Positions 8,639-17,607 are shown, counted from the stretch's first letter. The stretch: DNA of 64,000 nucleotides from DAINPP01 sp963667315 (GCA_963667315.1 OY763325.1:3782001-3846000); one strand, 5' to 3'. The notes: generated by a model not told the origin, from the sequence alone. A program made the numbers and translations.

Positions 8639-9390
8639 TGATTAGATGGGGGGGAAGAACAATCATTAAAAGGGATGAGAAGCGTAAGATAGATGAATTT
8701 CAGAAACTTATCGGTATTCGTTTTAACGATGAGGAATTACTTTTTCAAGCATTGAGACATTCATCTTACGTTAATGAGATTTCGAGATTCAAGAACAACA
8801 CCTTACTTTCGAATGAAAGGCTGGAGTTTCTTGGAGATTCTGTGGTCGGGATTGTAATTGTCGAAAGACTTTACAATCAATTTACAAAAAATGTTGAAGG
8901 TGATCTTGCTCGCGCAAAATCTGTTCTGGCGAGTGAGGCGATTTTATCCAAAGTGGCACGGAAGATTTCATTGGGTGACTTTATTTTCCTTGGGCACGGA
9001 GAAACGCTTTCGGGCGGAAGAGACAGAGATTCACTACTTGCCGATGCCTTTGAAGCGCTATGTGGAGCCCTGTACCTTGATCTGGGCTTTGAAACAGCCA
9101 GAGATTTTATTATTGAAGAGATTTATGAGTACATTGATGTTGTTATGAGAGATTCTCTTATGCTTGATTACAAGACAAAACTGCAGGAAATTACGCAGTC
9201 GAAGATGAAAAGCTTGCCGGAATATAATCTTGTCAGTACAAGAGGACCTTCTCATGATCCTGAATTTATCATCGAATGTTTGATAGACGGGAGACGATAT
9301 GGTAAAGGCAGGGGCAAAAGCAAGAAAGAGGCCGAACAGATGTCAGCCAAGTCGGCCATCGATGAGATGAAGAAAGAGAGTCTGATTTGA
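8638..9390 (+). CDS. rnc: Ribonuclease III
   Basis: 250 residues. Double-strand-specific endoribonuclease for rRNA and mRNA maturation. The catalytic domain carries the signature NERLEFLGDSVVGIV and the second acidic cluster DAFEALCGALYLD; a double-stranded-RNA-binding domain follows DYKTKLQEITQ (about 175-245, with KKEAEQMSAKSAI). The ATG at 8638 has no good ribosome site, while GGGGGGAAG at 8649-8657 is well placed for an ATT at 8665 (protein beginning KRDEKRK). The true start is therefore uncertain by nine codons. The stop overlaps the radical SAM gene. Confidence 0.95.
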   Translation: MIRWGGRTIIKRDEKRKIDEFQKLIGIRFNDEELLFQALRHSSYVNEISRFKNNTLLSNERLEFLGDSVVGIVIVERLYNQFTKNVEGDLARAKSVLASEAILSKVARKISLGDFIFLGHGETLSGGRDRDSLLADAFEALCGALYLDLGFETARDFIIEEIYEYIDVVMRDSLMLDYKTKLQEITQSKMKSLPEYNLVSTRGPSHDPEFIIECLIDGRRYGKGRGKSKKEAEQMSAKSAIDEMKKESLI

Positions 9391-10355
9391 GTTCGAAATT
9401 GTTCATCATCCCCGTATTTTTACCGTGGATGGGTTGTGCCAACAGATGTATATACTGTAACGAAACCGCCGTTACGGGCTATAATCATCTCAATTTTGAA
9501 GATACGGATATCCTGAAAAAACTGGATAAAGAAGTCGAAGAATCTCTGAAATACGCGTCTGCCGGTAAGAAAAAGCAGATTGCCTTTTTTGGGGGTTCTT
9601 TTTCTAATACAAACATTGCCGTTCAGAGAAAATTTCTGGAGTGGGCTTATGCTTATATCAACACTGGCGTTGTTGATTCGATAAGACTCTCCACAAGACC
9701 GGACGGGATAGACGAAACCATCATCAACCTGTACAAACAGTACAAGGTTGAATCCGTTGAACTGGGAGTTCAAAGTTTTTTTGACGATGTACTGAAAAAG
9801 AACAACAGAGGTCATGATGCACAGAGTTGTAAAGATGCAGTGAACCTGTTAAAGGCTGCAGGCATTGAAACCGGTATTCATCTGATGCTGGGGTTGTACG
9901 GTTCGGAGAAGGAAAAAGACCGGGAAAGTTTCGATATCGCCTGTGAACTGAAGCCGGATACCCTGAGAATTCATCCGACCATCATTCTCAAGGAGACCGT
10001 TCTCGAGAAACTTTATCTCAGAGGCGATTACAAGCCGCTTGATTTGAGAGAAGTGGTTGAAGAGATGGGAAGGATGTACAACAAAGCAGAGGAAGCAGGA
10101 ATCAGGATGAACCGGATTGGATTATTCATCCCTCATGAGCTTGAATCTTCAATTGTTGCGGGCCCTTACAATCAGTCGATTGGAGATATGACGAAGATCA
10201 TGGCGTTTATCCTTAGACTGTTGCAAAGAATAAATAAAGGAGAAACGGTAGAACTTCAAACAGAATCTTATAACAGAATAAAATCACATAAAGGTTTTTT
10301 TCTTCAATATCTCGAACCCTATTTTTCAAATGGGGGGATAAAAAAACTTTTTTAA
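9387..10355 (+). CDS. Radical SAM protein, Elp3/HemN-like
   Basis: 322 residues. The N-terminal cluster motif CANRCIYC fits CxxxCxxC for the SAM-binding [4Fe-4S] cluster, followed by AFFGGSFSN and the barrel phrases STRPDGID, VELGVQSF and ETGIHLMLGLYG. This resembles the Elp3/HemN-like group often found beside rnc in Firmicutes and related phyla; its substrate is not known. The start is TTG 9387, overlapping the rnc stop in TTGA, with GAGAG just upstream, so it is translationally coupled to rnc. No acetyltransferase domain like that of Elp3 is present. Confidence 0.85.
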   Translation: MSSKLFIIPVFLPWMGCANRCIYCNETAVTGYNHLNFEDTDILKKLDKEVEESLKYASAGKKKQIAFFGGSFSNTNIAVQRKFLEWAYAYINTGVVDSIRLSTRPDGIDETIINLYKQYKVESVELGVQSFFDDVLKKNNRGHDAQSCKDAVNLLKAAGIETGIHLMLGLYGSEKEKDRESFDIACELKPDTLRIHPTIILKETVLEKLYLRGDYKPLDLREVVEEMGRMYNKAEEAGIRMNRIGLFIPHELESSIVAGPYNQSIGDMTKIMAFILRLLQRINKGETVELQTESYNRIKSHKGFFLQYLEPYFSNGGIKKLF

Positions 10356-10379
10356 ATCGAAATAACCTGGAGGTCAAAT

Positions 10380-11408
10380 ATGAAAAAATGTTCTTTAATG
10401 GTAATTTTGGTTCTTCTTATGATATCTTCCAGTTTTTCCATTGATCTGAGTCAATTCCTGACAAAGATATACGAACAGTACCCCGATGCCGTTGCGGCAG
10501 AACTTGGCTGGCAGAGTGCTTTTGATAACTACAATGCGACTCTTCTGAAAGCTGATTCAAAATTGAGTATCATTGAAGCCGATCTGGAGAGGTTGAAGGC
10601 TTATAAGACCTATATGAATGAGAAATGGGAGGTTCTGGAAGAGGTTCTGGAAATCCTTTTTGAACTTGAAAAAACAGATATCGAATCGGGAATTGCAACG
10701 ATTGAACACAAGATGTACAGTGAGGATCTTGAGAACAAGAAGAAGGCGGCTGCCTATGGCGGTGTATCGGATATGGATGTTTCACTGGCACAGATCGAAG
10801 CGGATCTCTCTCAGTCAAAACTGGATTATTATAACAATTACAAGTCGGAGATGAACGGACATATGAGAGAGATTTTGTTTATTTCCGAACTGCCGAAACT
10901 CAAATTTAAGGATATCAAATTGCCTTCACTGACCGTCGAGGAAATACAAAAGATTAAAGAGGAGAATATCGACAGAAAGATAGAAAGTCTGAATATGCAG
11001 GTGGAGGATACGAAATATAAACTGGCTCAAACGGGGATGACAACGTCGTACCTTGCTGATGTCAACAAGCGTTCAGCGAAGATTCATGAGTTAAAGGAAC
11101 AGTCAGCCGAGTATTCCGTTATCTTTGAGATCAATATCGCGCATGAAAAAGTGAAATTGTCCGTTGCACAGTACAATGCGGCTCTTGATAAAAAGGAGCT
11201 TTATATGGATCGGTTGGTCAAGCTGCAGGAAGCTCAGCAGGAAGGGTATATCACTTCTTTTGACTATTATCAGGGTGTTTTGGATATATATGAATATGAC
11301 AGAATGGCATGGAAAGCAAAACATGATCTGTTTCTGAGTCTGCTGGGATATTTGAAGGCGAAAGGCTCGGATCCGGTTGAAGGTCTTTTGCCGTTCTTTG
11401 AAGAGTGA
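10380..11408 (+). CDS. TolC-like exported coiled-coil protein
   Basis: 342 residues. A signal peptide (about 1-20, ending SSFSIDL, no lipobox cysteine) is followed by long charged helices and little else. The C-terminal half contains GYITSFDYYQGVLDIYEYDR and a hydrophobic end, like the helical barrel repeats of outer membrane efflux proteins. It is shorter than classical TolC (about 420-490). If correct it implies an outer membrane. A ribosome site (GGAGGT) precedes it. In many Firmicutes smc follows the rnc-radical SAM pair; here this gene takes that place. No inner-membrane pump is adjacent, so the exported substrate is unknown. Confidence 0.55.
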   Translation: MKKCSLMVILVLLMISSSFSIDLSQFLTKIYEQYPDAVAAELGWQSAFDNYNATLLKADSKLSIIEADLERLKAYKTYMNEKWEVLEEVLEILFELEKTDIESGIATIEHKMYSEDLENKKKAAAYGGVSDMDVSLAQIEADLSQSKLDYYNNYKSEMNGHMREILFISELPKLKFKDIKLPSLTVEEIQKIKEENIDRKIESLNMQVEDTKYKLAQTGMTTSYLADVNKRSAKIHELKEQSAEYSVIFEINIAHEKVKLSVAQYNAALDKKELYMDRLVKLQEAQQEGYITSFDYYQGVLDIYEYDRMAWKAKHDLFLSLLGYLKAKGSDPVEGLLPFFEE

Positions 11409-11415
11409 GGTTTTT

Positions 11416-12690
11416 ATGCAAACTGTAAAAGATGCGAAGATAATCATAAATGAATTGGTGAAGGTGTTAAACCCTGAAAAGAGAGTGAGGGAAATCCTCA
11501 GAAAACAGAAAGAAAAATTTCAGGAGAAAAAGCTTCACGTCCTTTCAATCGGGAAAGCAGCTTGGGATATGGCTGCTGCAGCTCATACGGAACTTGGGAA
11601 CAGAATAGAGAAGGGAATTGTCATCACAAAATATGATCATTCGAGAGGGAGAATAGGAGACTTCGAAATCTTTGAAGCGGGACATCCCGTACCGGATGAG
11701 ATGAGTGTTCAAGCGGCAAAAAGGGCGGTCGAAGTCTTTGGCACTCTTGGTGAAAAAGATCTGCTGATTTTCCTCATCTCAGGGGGTGGCTCCTCTCTGT
11801 TTGAGATACCGGTAGAGGGATTGGATGTCTCTGATACTGCAGAAATCACTCAAATTATGCTGAAAGCGGGTTGGGATATAAAACTCATCAATTCAATCAG
11901 AAAGAGACTCTCAATTGTTAAGGCGGGACAGTTTGCGCAGACAGTCAGCCCCGCTGAAGTGAAGGCTTATATCATCAGTGATGTCCTTGGCGATAATGTA
12001 GAGGATATTGCATCTGGGCCTGTCAGCCCAGTTTCGGAAGATTATGAAACATTTAAGCGACAGGTTGAATCACTGGATTTGGCTTGTTTTGATCTGCTGA
12101 AGAAAAAAGAGGCTTTTCATCATTCTCTGGAACGCTGTTTGCCTGAGAAGACCGATAACGCAGAGACACATATCATCGACAATGTCTCTCATGCCTGCAA
12201 GGTTGCAGCTGCAAAGGCTAAGGCAATGGGATATCATTCCAGAATCATCACATCACATCTCGAATGCGAGGCATCCGAAGCTGCAAGATTTATCTCATCA
12301 ATCGTAAAAGAAGTCTATTCAGAGGATTCTGAGTACACCCTTCCCTGCTGCCTTGTTTTTGGAGGAGAAACAACCGTTCATATCAGGGGGACGGGTCTTG
12401 GAGGCCGAAATCAGGAGATTGCTCTCGCATCGGCAATTGAATTGAAAGACATGAAAGCGGATATAACACTTTTTTCATTCGGTACCGATGGAACAGATGG
12501 GCCGACAGATGCGGCAGGGGGTATTGTAACTTCTGACACTTATGATGAGATGGTTGAGAAAGGGATCAAACCTGAAGAGTTGTTGCGGAACAATGATTCC
12601 TATCATGCACTGAAGAAAACAGATCGTCTTATCATGACCGGTCCAACGGGAACGAATGTCAACGATGTTATCTGTGTTTTGATGAAGTGA
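11416..12690 (+). CDS. Glycerate 2-kinase, MOFRL family
   Basis: 424 residues. ATP-dependent kinase making 2-phosphoglycerate from glycerate. The DUF4147 N-terminal domain shows SIGKAAWDMA, EAGHPVPDE, LISGGGSSLFE and ISDVLGDNVEDIASGP; the C-terminal MOFRL domain shows FGGETTV, GGRNQEIAL, GTDGTDGPTDAAGG and TGTNVNDV. All are strongly conserved family phrases. ATG 11416 has GTGAGG five bases upstream. It may share a transcript with the TolC-like gene 8 bases before. A hairpin terminator follows. Confidence 0.93.
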   Translation: MQTVKDAKIIINELVKVLNPEKRVREILRKQKEKFQEKKLHVLSIGKAAWDMAAAAHTELGNRIEKGIVITKYDHSRGRIGDFEIFEAGHPVPDEMSVQAAKRAVEVFGTLGEKDLLIFLISGGGSSLFEIPVEGLDVSDTAEITQIMLKAGWDIKLINSIRKRLSIVKAGQFAQTVSPAEVKAYIISDVLGDNVEDIASGPVSPVSEDYETFKRQVESLDLACFDLLKKKEAFHHSLERCLPEKTDNAETHIIDNVSHACKVAAAKAKAMGYHSRIITSHLECEASEAARFISSIVKEVYSEDSEYTLPCCLVFGGETTVHIRGTGLGGRNQEIALASAIELKDMKADITLFSFGTDGTDGPTDAAGGIVTSDTYDEMVEKGIKPEELLRNNDSYHALKKTDRLIMTGPTGTNVNDVICVLMK

Positions 12691-12705
12691 GCGGGTTCCC
12701 AAATA

Positions 12706-12729
12706 AAATCCCCGCTTTAGCGGGGATTT
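12706..12729. terminator. Bidirectional terminator between glycerate kinase and GH3 gene
   Basis: Perfect 10-base-pair stem AAATCCCCGC / GCGGGGATTT with a TTTA loop. On the minus strand the stem is followed by TTTTATTT, a good U-tract for the GH3 gene; the plus-strand tract is shorter. Confidence 0.75.
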
Positions 12730-12755
12730 ATAGTATCGGTAACGGTGCAGGCCGT

Positions 12756-15023
12756 TCAGGCGTTTAGCTTTTCAAGGATTTCTTCCAGTTCTTTCTCAGT
12801 GAATTTACCCTTACCGAAATTCATCATTCCTCTGAGCGGCATATATTTCAGCATGGAATCGGCTATTTCCTGATTTTCTTCCGAGACGGTGGATAAACCG
12901 GAATCTTCAAAGAACGTTTCCCGGATATCCTCAGTCAGCTCCATTCCAAGTTTGGTTTCCATAATGTCGCCCATGGTACTGTTGCGATCGAAACTTCTTT
13001 TAATCTGAACCGTTGATTCTACCTTGATTGATTTTTCAAGTCTTATATCATCAGATGAGCTACCCACTGCGATGATATAGGTTCCTCCCTGGACATGCCA
13101 GTCCTTAATATTTGTGTTGTAATAGGCAAAGCTTCTTTTGTCCAGTTTGAAGGTCACGGTCTTTGTTTCTCCCGGATTCAGCTCTATTTTCTCAAATCCC
13201 TTTAATTCTTTTTCCGGTCTTGAAACCCCTTTATTCTGATCGGATACATAAAGCTGAACGATTTCTTTTCCGGAGACGGTTCCGGAATTTTTAATCTCAG
13301 CCGTTACGGTTAGCGTTTCTTCATCCGTTATCGGGTCTTTATCAACGGAGAGGTTGCCGTATTCGAAGGTTGTATAGCTTAATCCAAAACCAAACGGGAA
13401 AAGCGGGTGCATCTTTTTCTTGTCATAGTATCTGTACCCGACATAAAGTCCTTCGTTGTAATTCACTTCATAATCATCCCCGGGGAAGTTCAGGAAAGAA
13501 GGGTTGTGTTCAAGTCTTTCGGGGAAAGTCTCGGCGAGTTTTCCGGAAGGATTTATTTCTCCAAAGAGAATTTTTGAGATTGCGCTTCCACAGGCCTGAC
13601 CTCCGAGGTATGCTTCGAATAATCCTCTTACATCATTTATCCAGGGCATTTCCACGGGGGCTCCATTGTTGAGAACGACGATGGTATTTGGATTTGCAGC
13701 CGTTACGGTTTCAATCAGTTTGTTGTGATTGAGCGGCATGTGCATATCCTTTCTGTCATAACCCTCCGATTCATATCTTTCCGGAAGACCGGCGAAGAGA
13801 ACCACTACATCAGCGGTTGAAGCAACTTCTTTAGCCTCTTCAAGTAAAACAGGATTGATTTCATCACTGTCAATTTCATATCCCTTTGCAAAATCTATGG
13901 CAGTTTTTTCTCCGGCGAGTTTTCTAATCTCTTCTAAGGGTGCGTCTATTTTGAAGGCGTTGACATGTGAACTTCCACCACCCTGGAATCTTGGCTTTTC
14001 TGCAAATTCACCGATAACGGCAATCTTTCCCGATTTCTTCAACGGTAAGACGTTTCCTTCATTTTTCAAGAGAACCATGCTCTCAGCAGCGGCTCTGGCA
14101 GCTATTGCATGATGCTCCTCTTTGTCGTATGTGCAATTTTCTTTCCGGTTTTCAACAGCTTTAAAGATTACTGTCAGGAGTCTTTCTACTGCGTGATCAA
14201 GAGTTGTTTCATCAAGACTTCCGTTTTGTACGGCGTTGATTAACTTTTCTTCCCCGATGCCATCACTGGCAGGCATTTCAAGTTCTAGTCCCGCCTTTAA
14301 GGCATCAACACGTTGATTAACTGCTCCCCAGTCGGAAATGACGATACCGTCAAAACCCCATTCATCTTTTAAGATATCGGTGAGCAATGTTTTATGTTCG
14401 CTGCAATGTGTTCCGTTTATCTTGTTGTAAGCGCACATAACCGTCCAGGGTTTTGCTTCTTTGATCGGTATTTCAAAGTTTGATAGATAGATTTCTCTGA
14501 AGGTTCTCTCATCTATCCGTTCGTTGATACTCAGTCTTTTATGTTCCTGATTGTTGGCTGTAAAATGTTTCAGAGAGGTTCCCACACCCTTGCTCTGAAC
14601 CCCTTTGATGTATTCAGCGGATAAATTTCCGGACAGATAGGGATCTTCAGAAAGATACTCAAAGTTTCTTCCGCAGAGTGGAGAACGTTTGATATTAATC
14701 GCCGGTCCGAGAAGGATGGAAATCTGTTCCGAGAGGCTTTCATCGGCAAGTGTTTCACCGAGCTCTTTCAACAATGATTTATCCCATGAACAAGCGAGAA
14801 GAACGGCGGGCGGAAAACAAACCCCTTCTACTGTTTCACTTTCTCCTGTTTCAGGGTTTTCAACGACCTTTCTCAACCCGTGTGGGCCGTCTGCCATCAT
14901 GATGGCAGGGATACCAAGTCTTTCTACTGACGCCGTGTGCCAGAAATCAGAACCGGAACACAGTGAGGCCTTTTCCTGTAATGTCATCTGTTTTATCTTT
15001 TCTCTAATTTTATAGATAGTCAT
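12756..15023 (-). CDS. Glycoside hydrolase family 3 (beta-glucosidase type)
   Basis: 755 residues, three-part GH3 enzyme. The barrel domain has MADGPHGLRK, SLKHFTANNQEHKR and the nucleophile D231 in GIVISDWGAV. The second alpha/beta domain follows (about 320-560), with KFQGGGSSHV-type phrases and FGFGLSYTTFEY at its end, then a fibronectin-III-like domain (about 575-670). The last 60 residues (LRGMMNFGKGKF) form the short tail seen in cytosolic GH3 proteins. No signal peptide, so it acts on imported oligosaccharides. It stands alone, with no sugar transporter adjacent. Exact sugar specificity cannot be read. Confidence 0.93.
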   Translation of the reverse strand: MTIYKIREKIKQMTLQEKASLCSGSDFWHTASVERLGIPAIMMADGPHGLRKVVENPETGESETVEGVCFPPAVLLACSWDKSLLKELGETLADESLSEQISILLGPAINIKRSPLCGRNFEYLSEDPYLSGNLSAEYIKGVQSKGVGTSLKHFTANNQEHKRLSINERIDERTFREIYLSNFEIPIKEAKPWTVMCAYNKINGTHCSEHKTLLTDILKDEWGFDGIVISDWGAVNQRVDALKAGLELEMPASDGIGEEKLINAVQNGSLDETTLDHAVERLLTVIFKAVENRKENCTYDKEEHHAIAARAAAESMVLLKNEGNVLPLKKSGKIAVIGEFAEKPRFQGGGSSHVNAFKIDAPLEEIRKLAGEKTAIDFAKGYEIDSDEINPVLLEEAKEVASTADVVVLFAGLPERYESEGYDRKDMHMPLNHNKLIETVTAANPNTIVVLNNGAPVEMPWINDVRGLFEAYLGGQACGSAISKILFGEINPSGKLAETFPERLEHNPSFLNFPGDDYEVNYNEGLYVGYRYYDKKKMHPLFPFGFGLSYTTFEYGNLSVDKDPITDEETLTVTAEIKNSGTVSGKEIVQLYVSDQNKGVSRPEKELKGFEKIELNPGETKTVTFKLDKRSFAYYNTNIKDWHVQGGTYIIAVGSSSDDIRLEKSIKVESTVQIKRSFDRNSTMGDIMETKLGMELTEDIRETFFEDSGLSTVSEENQEIADSMLKYMPLRGMMNFGKGKFTEKELEEILEKLNA

Positions 15024-15181
15024 CTTCTCACTCCTTCATCAAAATAAAAATAATGCTCCTTTGTTTCAGTATAGCCTGAAACATGTTTTTTTCAATCGTT
15101 GATTAAGAGAGCCTATCATCGATTATTTGGGTGTATTTAGAAAAAGAACTGAAAAACTTATGTTTTCTTATGATTCCTTTG

Positions 15182-15517
15182 TCAAACATTAGGAGGTTGT
15201 TTATAATCATATATATTTATCAGAATATCATACATTGATTCGCAATATGCCTTGAAACACTTTTTCCCTGCTGTTGTCATAACATACGTTGAATGTGTTT
15301 TTTTTCCGATAAATTCCTTTTTTATTTTGATATACCCTTCTTCTTCAAGTTTACGCGTATGGGTTGCAATATTTCCTTTCGTGAGATCAGTCTCGTTTAA
15401 TAGAAAAAGAAAATCAACTTCGCTGGCTGCATAGAGGATCGACATGATCAGCATTCGTGCCGGCTCATGGATGATCCTGTCGATAGTCAATATTGGAATT
15501 ATAGGATTATTGCCCAT
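15182..15517 (-). CDS. Winged-helix regulator (HTH_34 type)
   Basis: 111 residues. A single winged helix: HEPARMLIMSILYAA, the recognition region LTKGNIATHTRKLEEEGYI and the wing KKTHSTYVMTTAGKK. This resembles the HTH_34/ArsR-like group where regulator and membrane partner are co-transcribed. ATG 15517 has AAGGTG seven bases upstream and overlaps the end of the membrane gene. It probably represses its own promoter at 16173-16201, where twin palindromes sit. The effector is unknown. Confidence 0.8.
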   Translation of the reverse strand: MGNNPIIPILTIDRIIHEPARMLIMSILYAASEVDFLFLLNETDLTKGNIATHTRKLEEEGYIKIKKEFIGKKTHSTYVMTTAGKKCFKAYCESMYDILINIYDYKQPPNV

Positions 15518-16124
15518 CTTTATCACCTTCTGATTTTCTGATAGTTGAAAAGAAATGTAAGCATTTGAAGATCCCAAATACAAGCATCAAGCTACCATTC
15601 ATCAGAAAGAAAAGGATAATTCCGGTGTTATCCAAAGCATTGTTGTAGAGGAAGAGAAGGATTCCGGCTGAAGGTGAAAAAATAGTGAAAATTCTAAAAA
15701 TTCTCTCTCCGGTCGTTTTAAGATAGTTTAAATAGAATAGCATAAGGATAAATCCAAAGCATAATGTGGAGTAATGAAGCATAATGGTTGTTAACGCCTC
15801 CAGTTTCAAGAGATACTTCAGGATTCCAATCAGCATCGGAAAAAAGGCGATGGGAAAGATCGTAATAAACAAATATCTTTTACTGATCATGGGCTCAACT
15901 TTTACATAACCGGATTTTGCATAAGTAAATCTTTTTCGAAGAAACTGAATAACAGGTCCGGAAAAGGCAAAGAAAATAATGATAAGTGCAATCTTGCCTT
16001 TATGGGTTGAATAATTCATGAGCATATCGATAACTGTTGAATAAAAAAGAAATAGTAATCCGGTAACTATTTCCGTAAGTCCATCTCTCTCAGATTTTAC
16101 ATATAGTTTTTCTTTGAGATTCAT
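15507..16124 (-). CDS. Integral membrane protein in a regulator operon
   Basis: 205 residues with about six hydrophobic segments (about 17-37, 44-60, 85-105, 113-133, 145-160, 168-190) and basic loops. I do not recognise a function. It is the first gene of a two-gene operon with the winged-helix regulator, overlapping it by 11 bases. Such small membrane/regulator pairs are common but poorly characterised. The start ATG 16124 has a strong GGGAGGAG site. Confidence 0.75.
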   Translation of the reverse strand: MNLKEKLYVKSERDGLTEIVTGLLFLFYSTVIDMLMNYSTHKGKIALIIIFFAFSGPVIQFLRKRFTYAKSGYVKVEPMISKRYLFITIFPIAFFPMLIGILKYLLKLEALTTIMLHYSTLCFGFILMLFYLNYLKTTGERIFRIFTIFSPSAGILLFLYNNALDNTGIILFFLMNGSLMLVFGIFKCLHFFSTIRKSEGDKDGQ

Positions 16125-16144
16125 TTGACTCCTCCCTGTTATAA

Positions 16145-16171
16145 AAACTGGTTTTTATTAGAAACCGGTTT
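16145..16171. promoter_or_regulatory. Twin palindromic operator candidate
   Basis: AAACTGGTTT (16145-16154) and AAACCGGTTT (16162-16171) are 17 bases apart centre to centre. The second is a perfect palindrome, the first has one base pair off. They lie just downstream of the -10 box, where a repressor would block transcription. The likely binder is the winged-helix protein of the same operon. Confidence 0.6.
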
Positions 16172-16172
16172 G

Positions 16173-16201
16173 AGTATACAACTATTTTAGAGAAATGTCA
16201 A
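16173..16201 (-). promoter_or_regulatory. Sigma-70-type promoter of the membrane/regulator operon
   Basis: On the minus strand: perfect TTGACA (16196-16201), 17-base spacer, TATACT (16173-16178). It lies about 50 bases before the start at 16124. Confidence 0.75.
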
Positions 16202-16209
16202 CATCTCAA

Positions 16210-17322
16210 TTATATTTTACGCAGATAAAATTCACCTCTGTCGGGTCTGAATTGGAAAATAGTGGCGTTATCAGGGTTATAATCTCTGTATTTATCGTTG
16301 GAAATGATATGATATTTTTTAGTGTAGGCGATTTCAAGGATCTTTTCATCGGCAGGCGAATGAAAATAGACGTTATGATTCTTTAGAAAATGTTTTTCCC
16401 AGAAATGTCTTTGTTTCTTGATGATGAAATCGGCGTTGGCATCAAAAACAAAGATGATGGGGAAGTATATTGTTTCGTTGATCCCGAGAACATTCATCAG
16501 CTCTTTTAAGCGGTTTGGATCCGGTTGGATCAAACCGGAATGGATGATATTGCTGCCATCTATGACGACGCCCTTATCATAGCCCAGAGTTATGATTCTT
16601 CTTAAATAGGGATGAATGGTGTTCCTTCTTAAAGTATCGATAAGCGTCATCTTCTGATTATCGTCAAGTGTTTTAAAAAATTCCTGCATCCATCTGATCT
16701 CAATCTCACGAAGTCTGTACATATCCAGTTTTTTTATTTCTATCAATATTTCATCTATCATCTTCGTATCCTGAGAATCAACCAGCGTATTTCCCGCTAG
16801 TCGGCCCTTTCCATCTGAAAGGGTTTCAACGGCAGCCGTGAATTCTATCGGTTCTTTATAATAATCTTTGAGATCGCTTGATTTGATCATTTTGGTCAGC
16901 ATCGTGTTGAACTGCATGTATGTCAACTGCTGACAATCTATATTGAATTGATTTTTGGCAAATTCACTCAAGGCTTTTGTGGGGAGATAAAAGAAACGCG
17001 GTGCGGTATAAAACAATAATGCAGACAACGTCCAGTCATCACATTCAAGAATTTCAGACGCCTCTTTCAGGCGTTTCGAGAATTTTCCCTTTCCATAAAG
17101 GATTTCATCTATCGCTATGGTTAATGTCAATTGATCTTTGTATTTGACTTTCTGATAGAGTCTTTCATCACATTTTTTCAGGATATTATCGAGAGACTTT
17201 TTTGAGAGTTGTTTTAATTTTTCCCTTGCGAGTGAATTTCTGATAAACTTTGATTTCGATTTGAAATCGCTCAGCACTTTCAGATATTCTGCATCATAGG
17301 CTATGTCTTTTAGCTTTTTCAA
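16210..17322 (-). CDS. Putative ribonuclease with C-terminal PIN/NYN (Zc3h12a-like) domain
   Basis: 370 residues. The first 240 are charged, mainly helical and unrecognised. The C-terminal 120 fit a PIN/NYN-type metal-dependent RNase: VVIDGSNII (D255), IFVFDAN (D294), FHSPADEKILEIA (D325) and SNDKYRDY (D343, D347), the spacing of the acidic cluster in Zc3h12a-like nucleases. Activity is inferred. The start is TTG 17322 with AAGGAAAG twelve bases upstream. It is followed at once by a separate promoter, so it may be its own unit. No antitoxin-like gene is adjacent, which argues against a classic toxin role. Confidence 0.65.
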   Translation of the reverse strand: MKKLKDIAYDAEYLKVLSDFKSKSKFIRNSLAREKLKQLSKKSLDNILKKCDERLYQKVKYKDQLTLTIAIDEILYGKGKFSKRLKEASEILECDDWTLSALLFYTAPRFFYLPTKALSEFAKNQFNIDCQQLTYMQFNTMLTKMIKSSDLKDYYKEPIEFTAAVETLSDGKGRLAGNTLVDSQDTKMIDEILIEIKKLDMYRLREIEIRWMQEFFKTLDDNQKMTLIDTLRRNTIHPYLRRIITLGYDKGVVIDGSNIIHSGLIQPDPNRLKELMNVLGINETIYFPIIFVFDANADFIIKKQRHFWEKHFLKNHNVYFHSPADEKILEIAYTKKYHIISNDKYRDYNPDNATIFQFRPDRGEFYLRKI

Positions 17323-17469
17323 TGTTGAATCACTTTCCTTAAATCTTAAAAAATAGAATTAAACAGCCGGATTAAAGTTGTTTAATTTCAGGGTCTTCGT
17401 AAATGAAATAAATCGCTTTAGCTCATTTTGTCCAAGTAAAACAAAAAGGGGGTACACACTATTAATATC

Positions 17470-17495
17470 GGGCAATTCATGAATTGCCCCTACAA
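17470..17495 (-). repeat. Dispersed TGYAGGGGC palindrome, copy A
   Basis: Perfect palindrome GGGCAATTCATGAATTGCCC (17470-17489) flanked by CCTACA, so the minus strand reads TGTAGGGGC at its head. One of five related copies in intergenic DNA of this window. Confidence 0.7.
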
Positions 17496-17557
17496 ACTTC
17501 TGACTCTGAGTTTCCCTCACCAAAAAAACTTTCCGAAGCTCCTGTTAATTTGTTTTT

Positions 17558-17583
17558 GCAGGGGCAGGTCTTGTACCTGCCTC
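17558..17583 (+). repeat. Dispersed TGYAGGGGC palindrome, copy B
   Basis: TGCAGGGGCAGGT then an ACCTGCC arm (stem 17563-17569 with 17575-17581). The head TGCAGGGGC matches the other copies. It lies in the 285-base gap before the AEC permease stop, and the rest of that gap (17323-17607) shows nothing else recognisable. Confidence 0.65.
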
Positions 17584-17607
17584 TAAGATTGCTTTCTATA
17601 ATTCACT

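Noticed and set aside
16210..17322. Toxin of a toxin-antitoxin pair
   Set aside because: The protein is large with a long front domain, and no small antitoxin gene is next to it.
17323..17607. Hidden gene or insertion sequence in the gap before the AEC permease
   Set aside because: No frame with a start and ribosome site; the only structure is the two palindromic repeats.
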